The notes under the pieces: generated by a model
What the model was told of the DNA's origin: nothing
Databases searched by the model: none
Seen by the model: only the letters and a program-made list of their open reading frames with translations
Assembly (NCBI GenBank): GCA_006384855.1
Contig: VCJN01001325.1
Coordinates: 42,786 to 106,785 of the forward strand
Source of the DNA: Tetraselmis striata
Lineage: Eukaryota; Chlorophyta; Chlorodendrophyceae; Chlorodendrales; Chlorodendraceae
Direction: 5' to 3'
Length of the DNA: 64,000 bases
Position numbers and translations under genes: made by a program
Shown here: one piece after another, positions 33,462 through 43,209 of the stretch
Layout of the letters: each line of letters starts with the position of its first letter
How positions within the stretch are numbered: the first letter of the stretch is position 1

Positions 33462-36400
33462 GTACAGCCTGCGCACAAGTGTGTGTATCTGTGTGTATGT
33501 GTGTGTGTGTGGGGGGGGGGGGGGGCGGTGTGGAAAAGCGTAGCTATGGCTTCCATATTATACTCACCTCAGCAAGCGATGTTGCCTGGGTATTCTATGG
33601 TAAAATTTCCCGCAACTGCACGCCCGCACGCCCACTGCTCCCCCCCCTTCCGCAGGGCACGGCCTTCTTCCCGGGTTCCAGCCTCGCCGGCAACGGCCTG
33701 CTCGTGAGCGACGGAGACGTGTGGCGGAAGCAGCGGCAGCTGTCCAATCCCGCCTTCCGCCAGGCAGCCGTACGCAGGTGGGACAAACTGATACTCTTGC
33801 CCTGCAATTGCAACAACATTCCATGAAGCTGACGGCTGGCGATATTTGCCATTTGTATCGCCATTTTTGTCAATGCAAGCTGCGCAGTGCCGAGAGGGCT
33901 CTGAGCTTCTTTCGAGAGCCAGCTGCGTGGTGTGAGATCATGGCTGACCGCTCGTAGCAGTCGCTGCTGTGCCTGAACAAACGGCTGTCACATATTCTGA
34001 TTCATGTAGGCTCCGAAACCCTATTCAGAATTCACCTGCTGCAGAAATCCGCGCCGGTCGCGCGACTATACTATCCGTGTTCAATAACTACGACATTCAA
34101 AGCATTGTTTGTATACTTCTCCACAATGTAGCATTCCAAAAACGTGATATCTTGCAGCGGTCGTCATATCCCTCTGAGGATCAAAGAATGTAATACTGTA
34201 ATTATCGGCAAACCTAGCCTTTGTTTAATACCGTATGATGAGTTACGGTTCCTTCCCACAACTTCCAGCATCCCCCACCAAAGAAATGTAAAGCCGTCAC
34301 CTGATGGCTTTTCTACACCTTGGATTGAAAAGGACCATTCATGTCTGACCAAGCCACATATACGGGTAACTGTTTGTTAAGTGACTTGTTCTCAAATCTG
34401 GCACCAAGGCTGACGCCGCCGCGCCCCTTTCTCGCCCCCTCTGCCCGCAACAGCTACACCGCCGCCATGCTTGGAGCCACCACCAAGATGCTGCAGCACA
34501 AGTGGCGCGGCAAGGACACATCCCCCAAGATGCGCTCCGTGTACACCGAGTTCAACATACTGACGCTCGAAATCATCGCGGACGCGGTGTTTGGCACGGC
34601 CATTGAGGTAGGCCGATGACACAGCTGGGTGCAGTGAGGTGTTCGCCAACATGCCAGTGAGGTGCAGGGCATTTAAGCCCTGTTTATGCCCTACCATATG
34701 CAAAATTCCGACGTTATGTCTAAAAGGAGAGCCGCGCTAAGTATGAATGACCCTTTGTTAGGCATGGCTGAGGCTGGGTCTGTGCGTGCGCGGGTGCACA
34801 GGAGACGGAGGCTCGGGAGGTGATGGACGGCATCGTCACGGCGTTCACGTACTTTGGGCGCCGCGCCGCGACGGGCTTTGCCATCCCGGAGTGGCTGCCC
34901 ACATCCGAGAACAAAGAGTACCAGGGTGCCGTGAAGCAGCTGGACGGCACGGTGTACCGCATCATTGCGGACCGGCGGGCGTGGCTGGCGGAGGCTGCGG
35001 CGCAGGGGGAGGTGGAGCCACAGGTGGGTGGGCTCTGACAGGCAGTCAGAGTTTGCGGTCCTGGCAGGCAGGCGGGGAACCGCCCCCCTCAATACATTCT
35101 TTTTCGCCGCTGGACGAGGCGCTTTGAGTTTCACGCGTGGACTGTCGTCTGTCGTGCGCGGTCTCCCTCCCCCCGGCAGGGCCTCATCGACCGGCTGGCG
35201 CTGTCGGTAGACGAGGCGGGCGTGGGCATGACGGACAGCGAGCTGCGGGATGAGATCATGACGATGATGGTGGCAGGGCAGGAGACGTCCGCCATCCTGC
35301 TCACCTGGGTGTGCGCGCTGCTGGCCTGGCACCCAGACATCCAGGTCAGCGCACACCTTTCCTCCTCCCCCACCCCGCGCCCTCTGCCTTTGAACTGTGC
35401 CACCTCAACTCTCTTGCGCGGATGAGTACTGCATTGCCGTTTCCTTCACAACTAGCCCTCCCCCCCTACTGTGAACACACAACATATTTCAATACGTGTC
35501 AACGTTTGAATATATTTTTGAAACTGGCCGCAAAACGAGTGAATTGTTTCGCATCATCAAGCTGGATATTTATGGTATATTCTGATGTGTTTACAGATAC
35601 AAATATTGCTCCTTCGTTGCGAAGGGTCGAAACGCAATATGGCAATCCCAAAGTGTTGTTGCTGTTTGGGGAGGGAGGGAGGGGGGGGGGTAATGTTCAG
35701 TTTAGGGGTAATGTCACAGTAGAAATGGCGCACCCTCTGTCACGACCTCATGGGTGCGCATGACATGGCGATTCCGCAGGAGAAAGCCAGGTGGGAGGTG
35801 GAGGGCGTGCTGGGTGGGGAAGCCCCGCAGCCAGTGAGGTAATTCCAGCCTCCCCCCACCACCACTGACCCATCTGTTGAGGACATGTGCCGCAGTCGCT
35901 TGCCCTCGCAAAGCTCCTTTCATCGGCTCTGTGTGTTGCCAGCGCTGAGGCCCTGCCGGCTGCTGCGCCCCGCAGCCAGTTGCCGTTCCTGGAAGCCATC
36001 CTGTTGGAGACAATGCGCGTGCTGCCGCCCGCGTACATGATTGGGCGCTGCACACGGGAGGACAGCGCGCTGGGCGAGTGGCGCGTGCCCCGGGGGACCA
36101 CCATCCTCGTGGGCTGTGTGCTCATGCACCGGTGCGCAGTACCCTGCACCAGGCGTCTTCTTTTGCACATATAATATATACCATATATATAATAACTACA
36201 TATATATAAATCTACATCTATATATATATATATATGCAACGGGTGACTCCTGTTGCAGTGTACTACGCACCGGTGCATGAGCACACAGCTTACGAGGATG
36301 GTGGTAGCTAGTGAGGCCTGCATTTCACTTGGCGCTAGCAGACGGGGTGACCAGCTGTGTTTCCTCGTAGCTGTGTATTGGTGATACTCCGTTGCGTGCC

Positions 36401-37764
36401 GGCGCCATGGGGTATTACTGCTTGTAGAAGGATCCTCCACCGGTGCAGTGCGCCGAGGTAAGCATTCAGGATTACCGCAGGCAATGATGCTTCGCCGGAT
36501 TAAGCGGTAATGACGAAGAAACATTATTGTTTCTTTCTAACGGTTAGGGGCTACGTCGGAAATGTGATGAGCAATAACAAGCTGCAGTTGTCTCGGCAGC
36601 GTTGTTGTCTATATTAAAAACGAGATGTTACAGGATCTTGATTAATCACCTGCTATTTTGGACTCAGTTGGACTTCTACGTGAGACACTAGACGTTGTGA
36701 GCACATTACAGAGGACGTCGAAGCGGCACTTGAGGCTGCTGTTGATCCCAGAGGCCCAAGACATATGTCCCTGGGTGCACGCCGGTTGCCCTTTCCCTTG
36801 CCGTCAGCCTCTGCAAAATCGCTCGAAATGCTTGTGAAGCGTGCAACTCCCCTCACGCTCTGGGGTCTCCTCATCGCCCGCGCTGTTCCAGGGATGCGCG
36901 CTATTGGGGCGAGGACGCCGGCCAGTTCAAGCCGGAGCGCTGGCTGGATACCTCGGGGAGCCTGGCTGCAGGGGACTGGCAGAAGGCGCTCAGCGGCATG
37001 GGGGCCAACGGCGCGTACCTGCCCTTTGGCGGCGGCCCGCGCAACTGCATCGGCACCGGGTTTGCCATGCTGGAGACCAAGCTGGTGATGGCGCAGATTC
37101 TTCAGGTGCCCCCCCTCCCCCCTTCTTCCTTCCCCACCCCTTCCGATCAGAGTCAATCCACGTGTCGATAGACGATATTCGCTTCACATGCTACTTGACA
37201 CCTGTAGATGCCATTGGCATTTGTTCACACCTTAGATTAGGCATCAGTTGGTGGTATGCTGCGGCAGTATGTGCGCAGTATGGCGGAGCTCAGATGAGCG
37301 GCATCCCGACCCGTCGCTTCATGATTACGCGTCGATGACGTCAAGTGAACATGGAAGTGAAAATTGCCCGTGGTGTGCACTCCTATACGAGTACCAGTAT
37401 GGACTGGGTGTTCACGCGATCGATATGCATATACAAGGGAAGGGGTGCCTTATACAGCGTCCAGCGACATGCGATTCACATGCAGCGCCATTGTGTATCG
37501 ATGCAGCGTAAACATGGGGAGAGAAGCAATGCTACGGAGTTTGCTGTACTTGTAGGCGCAGCGGGGTTTTCTTCTCCTCCTCCTCCCAGAAAGAATGCGT
37601 CTCAATCCCAAACCGGTGGCTTGCGCGTGACGATCTTTGAATTTCACACGCAGGGGTTCAAGCTCTCGCCCCCGCCCGGCGCCCAAGAGTTTCCCACGCC
37701 CGAGGCCATCATCACGCTGCGGCCACCGCCCGAGTTGAAGCTGCAGATCAAGCCGCTACGATGA
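31939..37764 (+). CDS. Cytochrome P450, 12 exons, 575 aa, probably plastid-targeted
   Basis: Exons: 31939-32154, 32677-32770, 32966-33111, 33261-33296, 33656-33777, 34454-34607, 34802-35023, 35180-35344, 35780-35838, 35943-36131, 36892-37105, 37654-37764; they join in frame with no stop. A haem-thiolate monooxygenase. Residues 1-~55 are Ala/Ser/Arg-rich and resemble a transit peptide. PPGPVG (~102-107) is the Pro-rich hinge, AGQETS (362-367) the I-helix oxygen-activation motif, ETMR (427-430) the K-helix ExxR, PERW (482-485) the PERF motif, and FGGGPRNCIG (513-522) the haem-binding loop with Cys520. All catalytic residues are intact. The wording around ExxR (RVLPPAYMIGR) recalls the CYP97/CYP4-like clan, some of which hydroxylate carotenoids or fatty acids; the substrate is unknown. 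Intron 3 is GC-AG. The first exon and its join to exon 2 are the least certain part. Confidence 0.88.
33112..33260 (+). other. GC-AG intron of the P450 gene
   Basis: The exon ends ...aagcag and is followed by gcgagt; the acceptor is cttctgctag. Using this donor joins LVKQ to VIIDDATNFVKE in frame. No GT donor nearby preserves the protein, so this is a non-canonical but known splice class. Confidence 0.75.
33327..33525 (+). repeat. (CA)n / (TG)n microsatellite ending in poly(G)
   Basis: Long CA dinucleotide arrays from about 33327 to 33460, then a TG array and a 16 nt G run (33510-33525), all inside P450 intron 4. The apparent His/Thr-rich open frames here are artefacts of the repeat. Confidence 0.9.
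36097..36306. repeat. ~75 bp inverted repeat across a P450 splice donor
   Basis: The arm 36097-36172 covers the last ~35 bp of exon 10, the GT donor at 36132 and ~40 bp of intron. Its reverse complement lies at about 36231-36306 inside the same intron at roughly 90% identity. The ~58 nt between them is almost pure AT. Pairing in the transcript would bury the 5' splice site in a long hairpin. Confidence 0.85.
36173..36236. repeat. AT-rich loop (TA repeats)
   Basis: Interrupted TA/ATATAT repeats forming the spacer between the two arms of the inverted repeat. Confidence 0.8.
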
Positions 37765-38660
37765 GTTGAGGCTCCTTCGTTGGCCATTGCTCCCTGCGCC
37801 TCCTCCCCTGGAAATAGCCGGCGCGGATGCGCAGCACCGCATCCGCGCGCAGAGGTATGGAATTGCAAGCGTTGGAAACAGCAGCGGCTGCCACGTTCGG
37901 CACAGATCGGCACCGGCGTGAGTGCGCCCGCATTGCCTGCTGGCGATTGCAATGCCGTTGGATTGCGCGGGTCCATGTAGTCGGGCCGCAAGACGGTTCG
38001 GTGGTCTGCGGCGCTGCCCAGGAACAAGCGGTACTTTACTACGGGTTCTGGCGCACCTATATCAACCCTTTTTTCAAGCCTTGAATTGGGTTTCTAGCAA
38101 CCTGCAAGAACAGTCATTGCAGTTCCTTTGTGGTTTTGTCTACATTTTATCTCAGGCTAGCAGGCCCGGCTCTCATTCACTGTGTTCTTATCACCGCGCC
38201 GGCACTCGTAGGGGAGGCATGTGCTGGCTTATACCCCTCGGTGATGCGCAAGACGGGCGGTGGCGCCAGCAGATACCAGTGCGCGCCGAAATAAACAACT
38301 GCCGCTGTAGTATTGTACTCCAAAGGCTGACACGACTACGTACAGAACGTCGGCATCCTTTCTTTGGGGCTGTGCGACAGTTCCGTAGAATGGGATCGAT
38401 TTGAGGGTATGGGCGAGTGTGTTCACTAATTCGTGAGCAAAGTCGGGGTGCCACTTGAAGCTGAAACCGATTACTGGCCCGCAGTTATATTACAAGCATC
38501 AAATTACCGTTGGGTGCTGGAGATTGTGTATCAGATTTGGAGGAAGAGGGGGGGGGGGGGGGGGGGGGGGAAGCGCGGTGCTCGTAGGTAGATGAAGCAG
38601 AGCACAGCTGGCCGCCGCCAAGAGGGAGGCGCGCGGCCAGTAACGGGCACTGAAGGCAGC
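37765..38660. other. Convergent 3' region P450 / DGAT2
   Basis: About 900 bp between the two stop codons, containing both 3' UTRs. A 23 nt poly(G) run (plus strand) is at 38548-38570, inside the DGAT2 3' UTR. I could not identify a TGTAA signal for the P450. No additional gene is supported. Confidence 0.5.
38490..38494 (-). terminator. TGTAA polyadenylation signal of DGAT2
   Basis: TGTAA on the minus strand about 167 nt beyond the DGAT2 stop codon, matching the algal signal. Confidence 0.5.
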
Positions 38661-41245
38661 TCAGGCCTTGAGGCCAAAGTCGGTGGGGCCCACGACCTCC
38701 AGCTGCGCGTCCGGGTTGTGCGCGTAGGTCTTCTTGTGCTTGTCAAAGTGGGCGCGCAGGTGGTCCACGTACGCCGCGTGCCACTTGGCCACGTCCTCGC
38801 GGCTCGGCTCCTTGATGCACGGCAGCCTCAGCGGCTCGCCGACAACTGCGAGTGGCCGCAGCAGGCGCATCAGGCACGTCAGGGCCGACTCAGTAATGGT
38901 TCTATAGAGAAACCACAGCGCCGAGACCGCAAACACACATGGTACCCACGCTTAAGGTATCGCTGCGTACAAGTGATGCGTAAGCTTTTGATCCGCCCAC
39001 AAAGAGAAAAACTATAGTCATGCTCAGAGCTACATACACCACAGCTACAGCACAGAGCTTCCGGCCTCCGTGGTACAGTTACACAACAGCTCTTTATTCT
39101 TGGACCCGCGGCCCCAATTCAATGCGGCAGGCAATAGTAATGTGTCTGCATTTTCATGCGTGCCGGCACCGCCGCAGCAATGTGTAATAATGACACTGCG
39201 AATGGGAACCTGCCCCGCCTGCCAAAGGCCATATACATATTTAGAGAGTATATACATGTGCTGAGTGGTTCCTATAGCAGAACTGCGGTTAGTGCGCCCA
39301 CAGCTTGCATGCAGCCCCGGTTTGAGGGCTAACACTGCTAGGGAACGTATAGGTGCGATGCGGCGGCACCGGGTAGTGGTCTTTCAACATCCCACACATC
39401 AATACTGGTACACCGCAGGTGACGGGAAACTAGTTTTATGTTACAGCGCGTCATGTGCACCTCGTACCGTGCCCAAGCAAGGCCTCTCTAGCGCATCACA
39501 GGGAATCCGTGCATACCTCCCTACGGCTGCCAACGAGCCTATACGGACCCGCATTATCACAAACATCAAATGGGCTTGCGGCCTGAAAGAACATTGATTA
39601 CGTTCGTCATAGTTTCGTCTACGTTTGACCTCCGGCAGGCAGGGCAGGTTTTTATTCCAAGTGTTATTCTTGCTGTGTCGGCATGCGTAGTTCAGCAGAC
39701 AGGGGCAGACAGAATGGGGAGGGTGTGAAGGCTGGGGAGGGGGGCTACCGGTGATGAGCTCGGTGTGGTTCCAGGGGAACCAGAGGCACCACTTGCCGAG
39801 AAAGACGACCCCGGGCAGCTGGTACTTGTTGGCGGTCAGGCGCAGCGGCATCGCGCCCAGCCATGTCCAGAACGTCCGCTCCTCACCAAAGGTGTATGCG
39901 GGGTAAATGGGCGCGCCGTACTGCAACGCGTACTTGATCCAGCCCTTGCGGTCCCTGCGCGCCCCGGCACATCGCACCATCATCAACGGCCACACTTGCA
40001 GGGGCTACGACACCCGACGCGAAAGTAATCAGGGAAAAATAATTCCCAACCATGGAAACATGGGCAGTTGGGACGTTGCACTACAGTGCCCAAAAGGCAC
40101 AATTGATTAAGCATCGGTTTGGTTGTCAGGGATTTGTGGATGTAGGGTTTAGGTAATACGATGTGGGGCTTTCACAACCGGCTGTTGAGGAGAGTATCTT
40201 ATAAATGTTGCTTTCATAGTTTATTTGATGGTTGATAGTAAAGAGAGGAAGAATAGGGGGGAAGGGGAGGGGGCGAATTTCATTGTGGGCATGGGCGGCG
40301 GTCGCGCACTTGAGGTAGGTGCGGTGTGTGTTGCGCTTGTAGCAGGAGGCCTCCTCAAAGCCGCCGGGCATGAGCGCCACGTTTTCGCCCGCAGCCAGTT
40401 TGCTGAGCAGCACCTCCTTCGTCCACGGCAGGAAGTTGAACCACGCAAGCAGGTCGCTGAGGAAGCAGATGCCGAAGAGGCCGCTGCCGACGAGGAAAGA
40501 GGGGTCCGCCTTGCGCATGGCGGGGTGCGAGTTGCCGTTGAGCAGGTAGCCGCAGGTGAGAACGCCATGCATGTGGAAGGAGAAGACCGCGCCGCTGTTG
40601 GGCTTGGGCCTGCGCCAGCACATGCAGGCGGGGGGGGGGGGGGGGGGGGCTCCATCACGCTGCCTCCTTGTCCATCAACCTTGTGCCCTCTCTGCCCTCC
40701 CATCCTGCCCACCTGAAGTGCTACTAAAGTCTGGATATTTGGATGCAAAAATACTATACTACAAATATGTATTCATATACCGAATACATGTCAGGTGCAT
40801 CGCGCCGTTGTGGCGGGTCCAAACATGGCAATACGCCCGTCTCTGGCTAAGCTTCGGGGATCTCTTATCCGTTCCTTCCTATGGGGAAGGGGTCCGGGTG
40901 GTGGGGCGGCGGGGCGGCGCACATCTCTTCGACGTCCAAAACGAGGCACTGCTTCTTGAAGTAGGGGTGCGCGTGAACGTAGTTGGCCGTCACCGCGTGC
41001 AGCCACGGCCAGCGGGTGGCGGGGTGCAGGCGCCGGAAGCCGATATAGCCCAGCAGGACGGCCAGCAGGGCGTAGTGGCCGGCCCAGGCGCGCGCGAGCG
41101 CGAGGAGCGGCAGGAACTGCGCGAAGACCCACATGGTGAGGAAGAAGCTAAAGCCCAGGAAGCCGCGTGTTGTGGGGCCCTCCGACCCGTCGCCGCCGAC
41201 CGGCACGCCGGCCCAGCCCCACCTCTCGCTACTGGTCACGCCCAT
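38661..41245 (-). CDS. Type-2 diacylglycerol acyltransferase, 4 exons, 337 aa
   Basis: Exons: 41245-40923, 40609-40310, 39954-39749, 38845-38661; phases match at every junction and the frame is open. DGAT2 enzymes esterify diacylglycerol with acyl-CoA to make triacylglycerol at the ER or plastid envelope. Residues ~29-71 form a hydrophobic hairpin, as in the family. FSFHMHGVL (117-125, HMHG at 120-123) occupies the place of the HPHG active-site motif, with Met for Pro. MPGGFEEA (188-195), RKGWIKYALQYG (210-221) and the FGEE element (230-233) are all present, as is the C-terminal PSREDVAKWHAAYVDHLRAH region. Length is typical. Monoacylglycerol or wax-ester acyltransferase activity is possible within this superfamily. 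It diverges from the SUI1/YciH-like gene. Confidence 0.9.
40630..40649 (-). repeat. Poly(C) tract (sense) at DGAT2 intron 1 acceptor
   Basis: Twenty G on the plus strand, so poly(C) in the transcript, about 19 nt upstream of the intron 1 acceptor. It could act as the polypyrimidine tract. Confidence 0.8.
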
Positions 41246-42216
41246 AGCGAGCGCTCGGAGGGTTAACTGGAAAAAAGGGCCGGAGCGGGGTCGCGAGAGG
41301 GGGGAGAGGGGCGCGGGGGGGGGGGGGGGGGGGGGATATAAATGCTCGTTTGATTGAAAGACGATGCTTCCACCCCGCAGTCGCTGTAGAGGACCTTTCT
41401 GATTCCCTTTTTTTTTGGTGATTTCCAATATCGCCTTCTGCTGCTAGCTCATGTAAATATGATGAAAGACGATGGCGTTTGGCGGCGACAGCAGACCGTA
41501 GCATCATCGCGATGACGTCATCCTCGTCCCACCCGCCAGCCAGCCAGCAGTTGAGTGTCACCAGCGCGCCTGCGGGCGCCGCCCGCGCTGTTGTTCTGCC
41601 CCTAACTACGTCGTCCATCCCGCGCGCGGCAACGCGCTTACGCGCCCTATCTGATGCGATGCGCATCGGTCGGTACCTGTACGACTGGTACCCGTAGTTT
41701 TTTATTTAGCCCGGCCCGAGACAGGACAATTGACAGGACTGGCAACAGTGCAACCCTTGCAACGCCTCGATCTACGACGGCCGTTTAGGCGCAGCGACCC
41801 CATCACGGACGAAACCCCTGGGCTGGGAAGGCGACGCTCCGTTACGGCAATATCCGTTGCGGGTGTATTGCCCTGCTACTGCTGCTGCTGCTGCTTTCTC
41901 GTCTGGTGCCACTCCCGTCCCGGGGGGCGAGAAAAATTGGCCGCCAGCAGGTCACGACGATCACACATATAATCACCAACAGCAGGAAAAAACACGGAAT
42001 TCTCGTCCGTAGGTGACGGCGGCAGTACAGTCGCTTTCATTATCACACAGACAGCTGCAAACGTCTAGGGTCCAGCTGCACGCTAGCGCTACTTCAGCGC
42101 ACCGTCCGAGAAAAGGCTGCGACAAGCGGGCCTGCAGCTGCTGCACCTTGTTGGCCCTGCTCCGCCTACCGTCCAACCTGGCCCCGCGCCAAAGGGTTTT
42201 TACCCTAACCTTCATC
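41246..42216. promoter_or_regulatory. Divergent intergenic region DGAT2 / SUI1-like gene
   Basis: About 970 bp separates the two start codons. It has a poly(G) run at 41315-41335 close to the DGAT2 start and a CTG repeat at about 41876-41895. A TATAAT-type box at 41968-41973 faces the SUI1-like gene. Open frames here (41479-41697 and its antisense) have no recognisable domain. Confidence 0.5.
41968..41973 (+). promoter_or_regulatory. TATA-like box of the SUI1/YciH-like gene
   Basis: TATAAT within cacatataatcaccaac, about 245 bp upstream of the ATG at 42217. No ATG occurs between it and that codon, so a transcript starting just downstream would have 42217 as its first start. Confidence 0.4.
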
Positions 42217-43128
42217 ATGGCGGGAACGACCGTCTGCTCTCCAGCGTTCCGGCCAGGATTTAGGCTCACGAGGACCCCCGGCGCAAGTCGCAGCGCAAAC
42301 GATGCTTGCCTGCAGCGCGGGTTGCTGCTGTCTAGGGCGCCATTTGCTCGCCGGGGACCCGGAGCGGATACCCAGTCGACCGCCGACCGCATGCTCCGTC
42401 GCGGCTTCGATTCGCTCCGAAACCATCCGTCTTTCGACAAAGCAACGGGCGCCAAACGTGAGCAAACGGAGCACAAGCCGGATGGCGGGAAGCCGGCAGG
42501 CGGTACCAGCCAGGCGAAAGAGCGCGCAGGTGCGGTGGTGCGGGTGCAGGCGACGCGCAGCGGCCGAGGCGGCAAGACAGTCACGGTGCGAAAGCCCCCC
42601 CCCCCCCCCCCCCCGGCCCCCCGCCGGGCATACATTCCCCCTCCCCCCTCTGGCTCTCGTATAAATTGCACCCGGCAAACAGTCGAGCACCAGCATACGC
42701 TTGGGCGCACATACCTGCATGCTCTTTTGCTGGCAATGTGAAGGCTTTCGAGTCCTGCAACCAACTTGTTGTCACTGTGCGCCTCGTCACCTAGTCCCTG
42801 ATACTGTACTTGTGGAGGATATCCCATTCTGGCCCCATCATCTTGATCCTGTGGCAATATAAACTCCATATTACAGATTAAACTGGCTCCCTTCGGATAT
42901 TGCTCTCACACTGCGTTATTGCCTCATTGTCATACTATATGGCAACAGGTGATTAGTGGGCTTCCAGCGGGCGAAATGCCATCCTTGGCAAAGTCGCTCA
43001 AGGCCAAGTGCGGCTCTGGTGGCAAGGTGCGCGACGCAGACCTGGAACTTCAGGGCGATCATACCGCCAAGCTCGTGCAGCTGCTGCAGGAATTAGGCTT
43101 CAAGAACACCAAAAAGAGCGGCGGCTAG
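42217..43128 (+). CDS. SUI1-domain (YciH-type) protein, organelle-targeted, 2 exons, 182 aa
   Basis: Exons 42217-42585 and 42949-43128, joined in phase 0. The start is the first ATG after a TATA-like box, in an atcatggcg context. Residues 1-~100 are Arg/Ser/Ala-rich and poor in acidic residues, like a plastid or mitochondrial presequence. The domain spans ~107-182: VRVQATRSGRGGKTVTV continues across the intron into ISGLPAGEMPSLAKSLKAKC, a Gly-rich turn (GSGGK), and ELQGDHTAKLVQLLQELGFK. This matches the SUI1/eIF1 fold, closest in wording to bacterial YciH, which influences start-codon selection in translation. An organellar initiation role is therefore likely but inferred. The intron has a 20 nt poly(C) run just after the donor. 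Confidence 0.85.
42595..42614 (+). repeat. Poly(C) tract in the SUI1-like gene intron
   Basis: Twenty C on the sense strand starting 10 nt after the 5' splice site. Confidence 0.85.
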
Positions 43129-43198
43129 GTGTACATAGGACACAGGTGCAGCTTTGTGTCGTCCTGTGGACTTTGACTGTGTGTTGGCCTGTGGGAGC

Positions 43199-43203
43199 TG
43201 TAA
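43199..43203 (+). terminator. TGTAA polyadenylation signal of the SUI1-like gene
   Basis: TGTAA 71 nt after the stop codon, a typical distance for volvocine algal genes. Confidence 0.6.
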
Positions 43204-43209
43204 CATTCC

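Noticed and set aside
33323-33826. His/Thr-rich plus-strand open frames
   Set aside because: They read through the (CA)n microsatellite in P450 intron 4. The true exon (33656-33777) begins after a good acceptor.
35748-36524. A 258-codon minus-strand open frame
   Set aside because: It is antisense to P450 exons 9-10 and the inverted repeat. The plus strand carries the conserved P450 motifs.
41229-41697. Open frames on both strands between DGAT2 and the SUI1-like gene
   Set aside because: No domain, no splice context, and they fill a GC-rich divergent promoter region.
42013-42216. Upstream extension of the SUI1-like protein
   Set aside because: The extension opens at a GTG, not an ATG. The first ATG after the TATA-like box is 42217.
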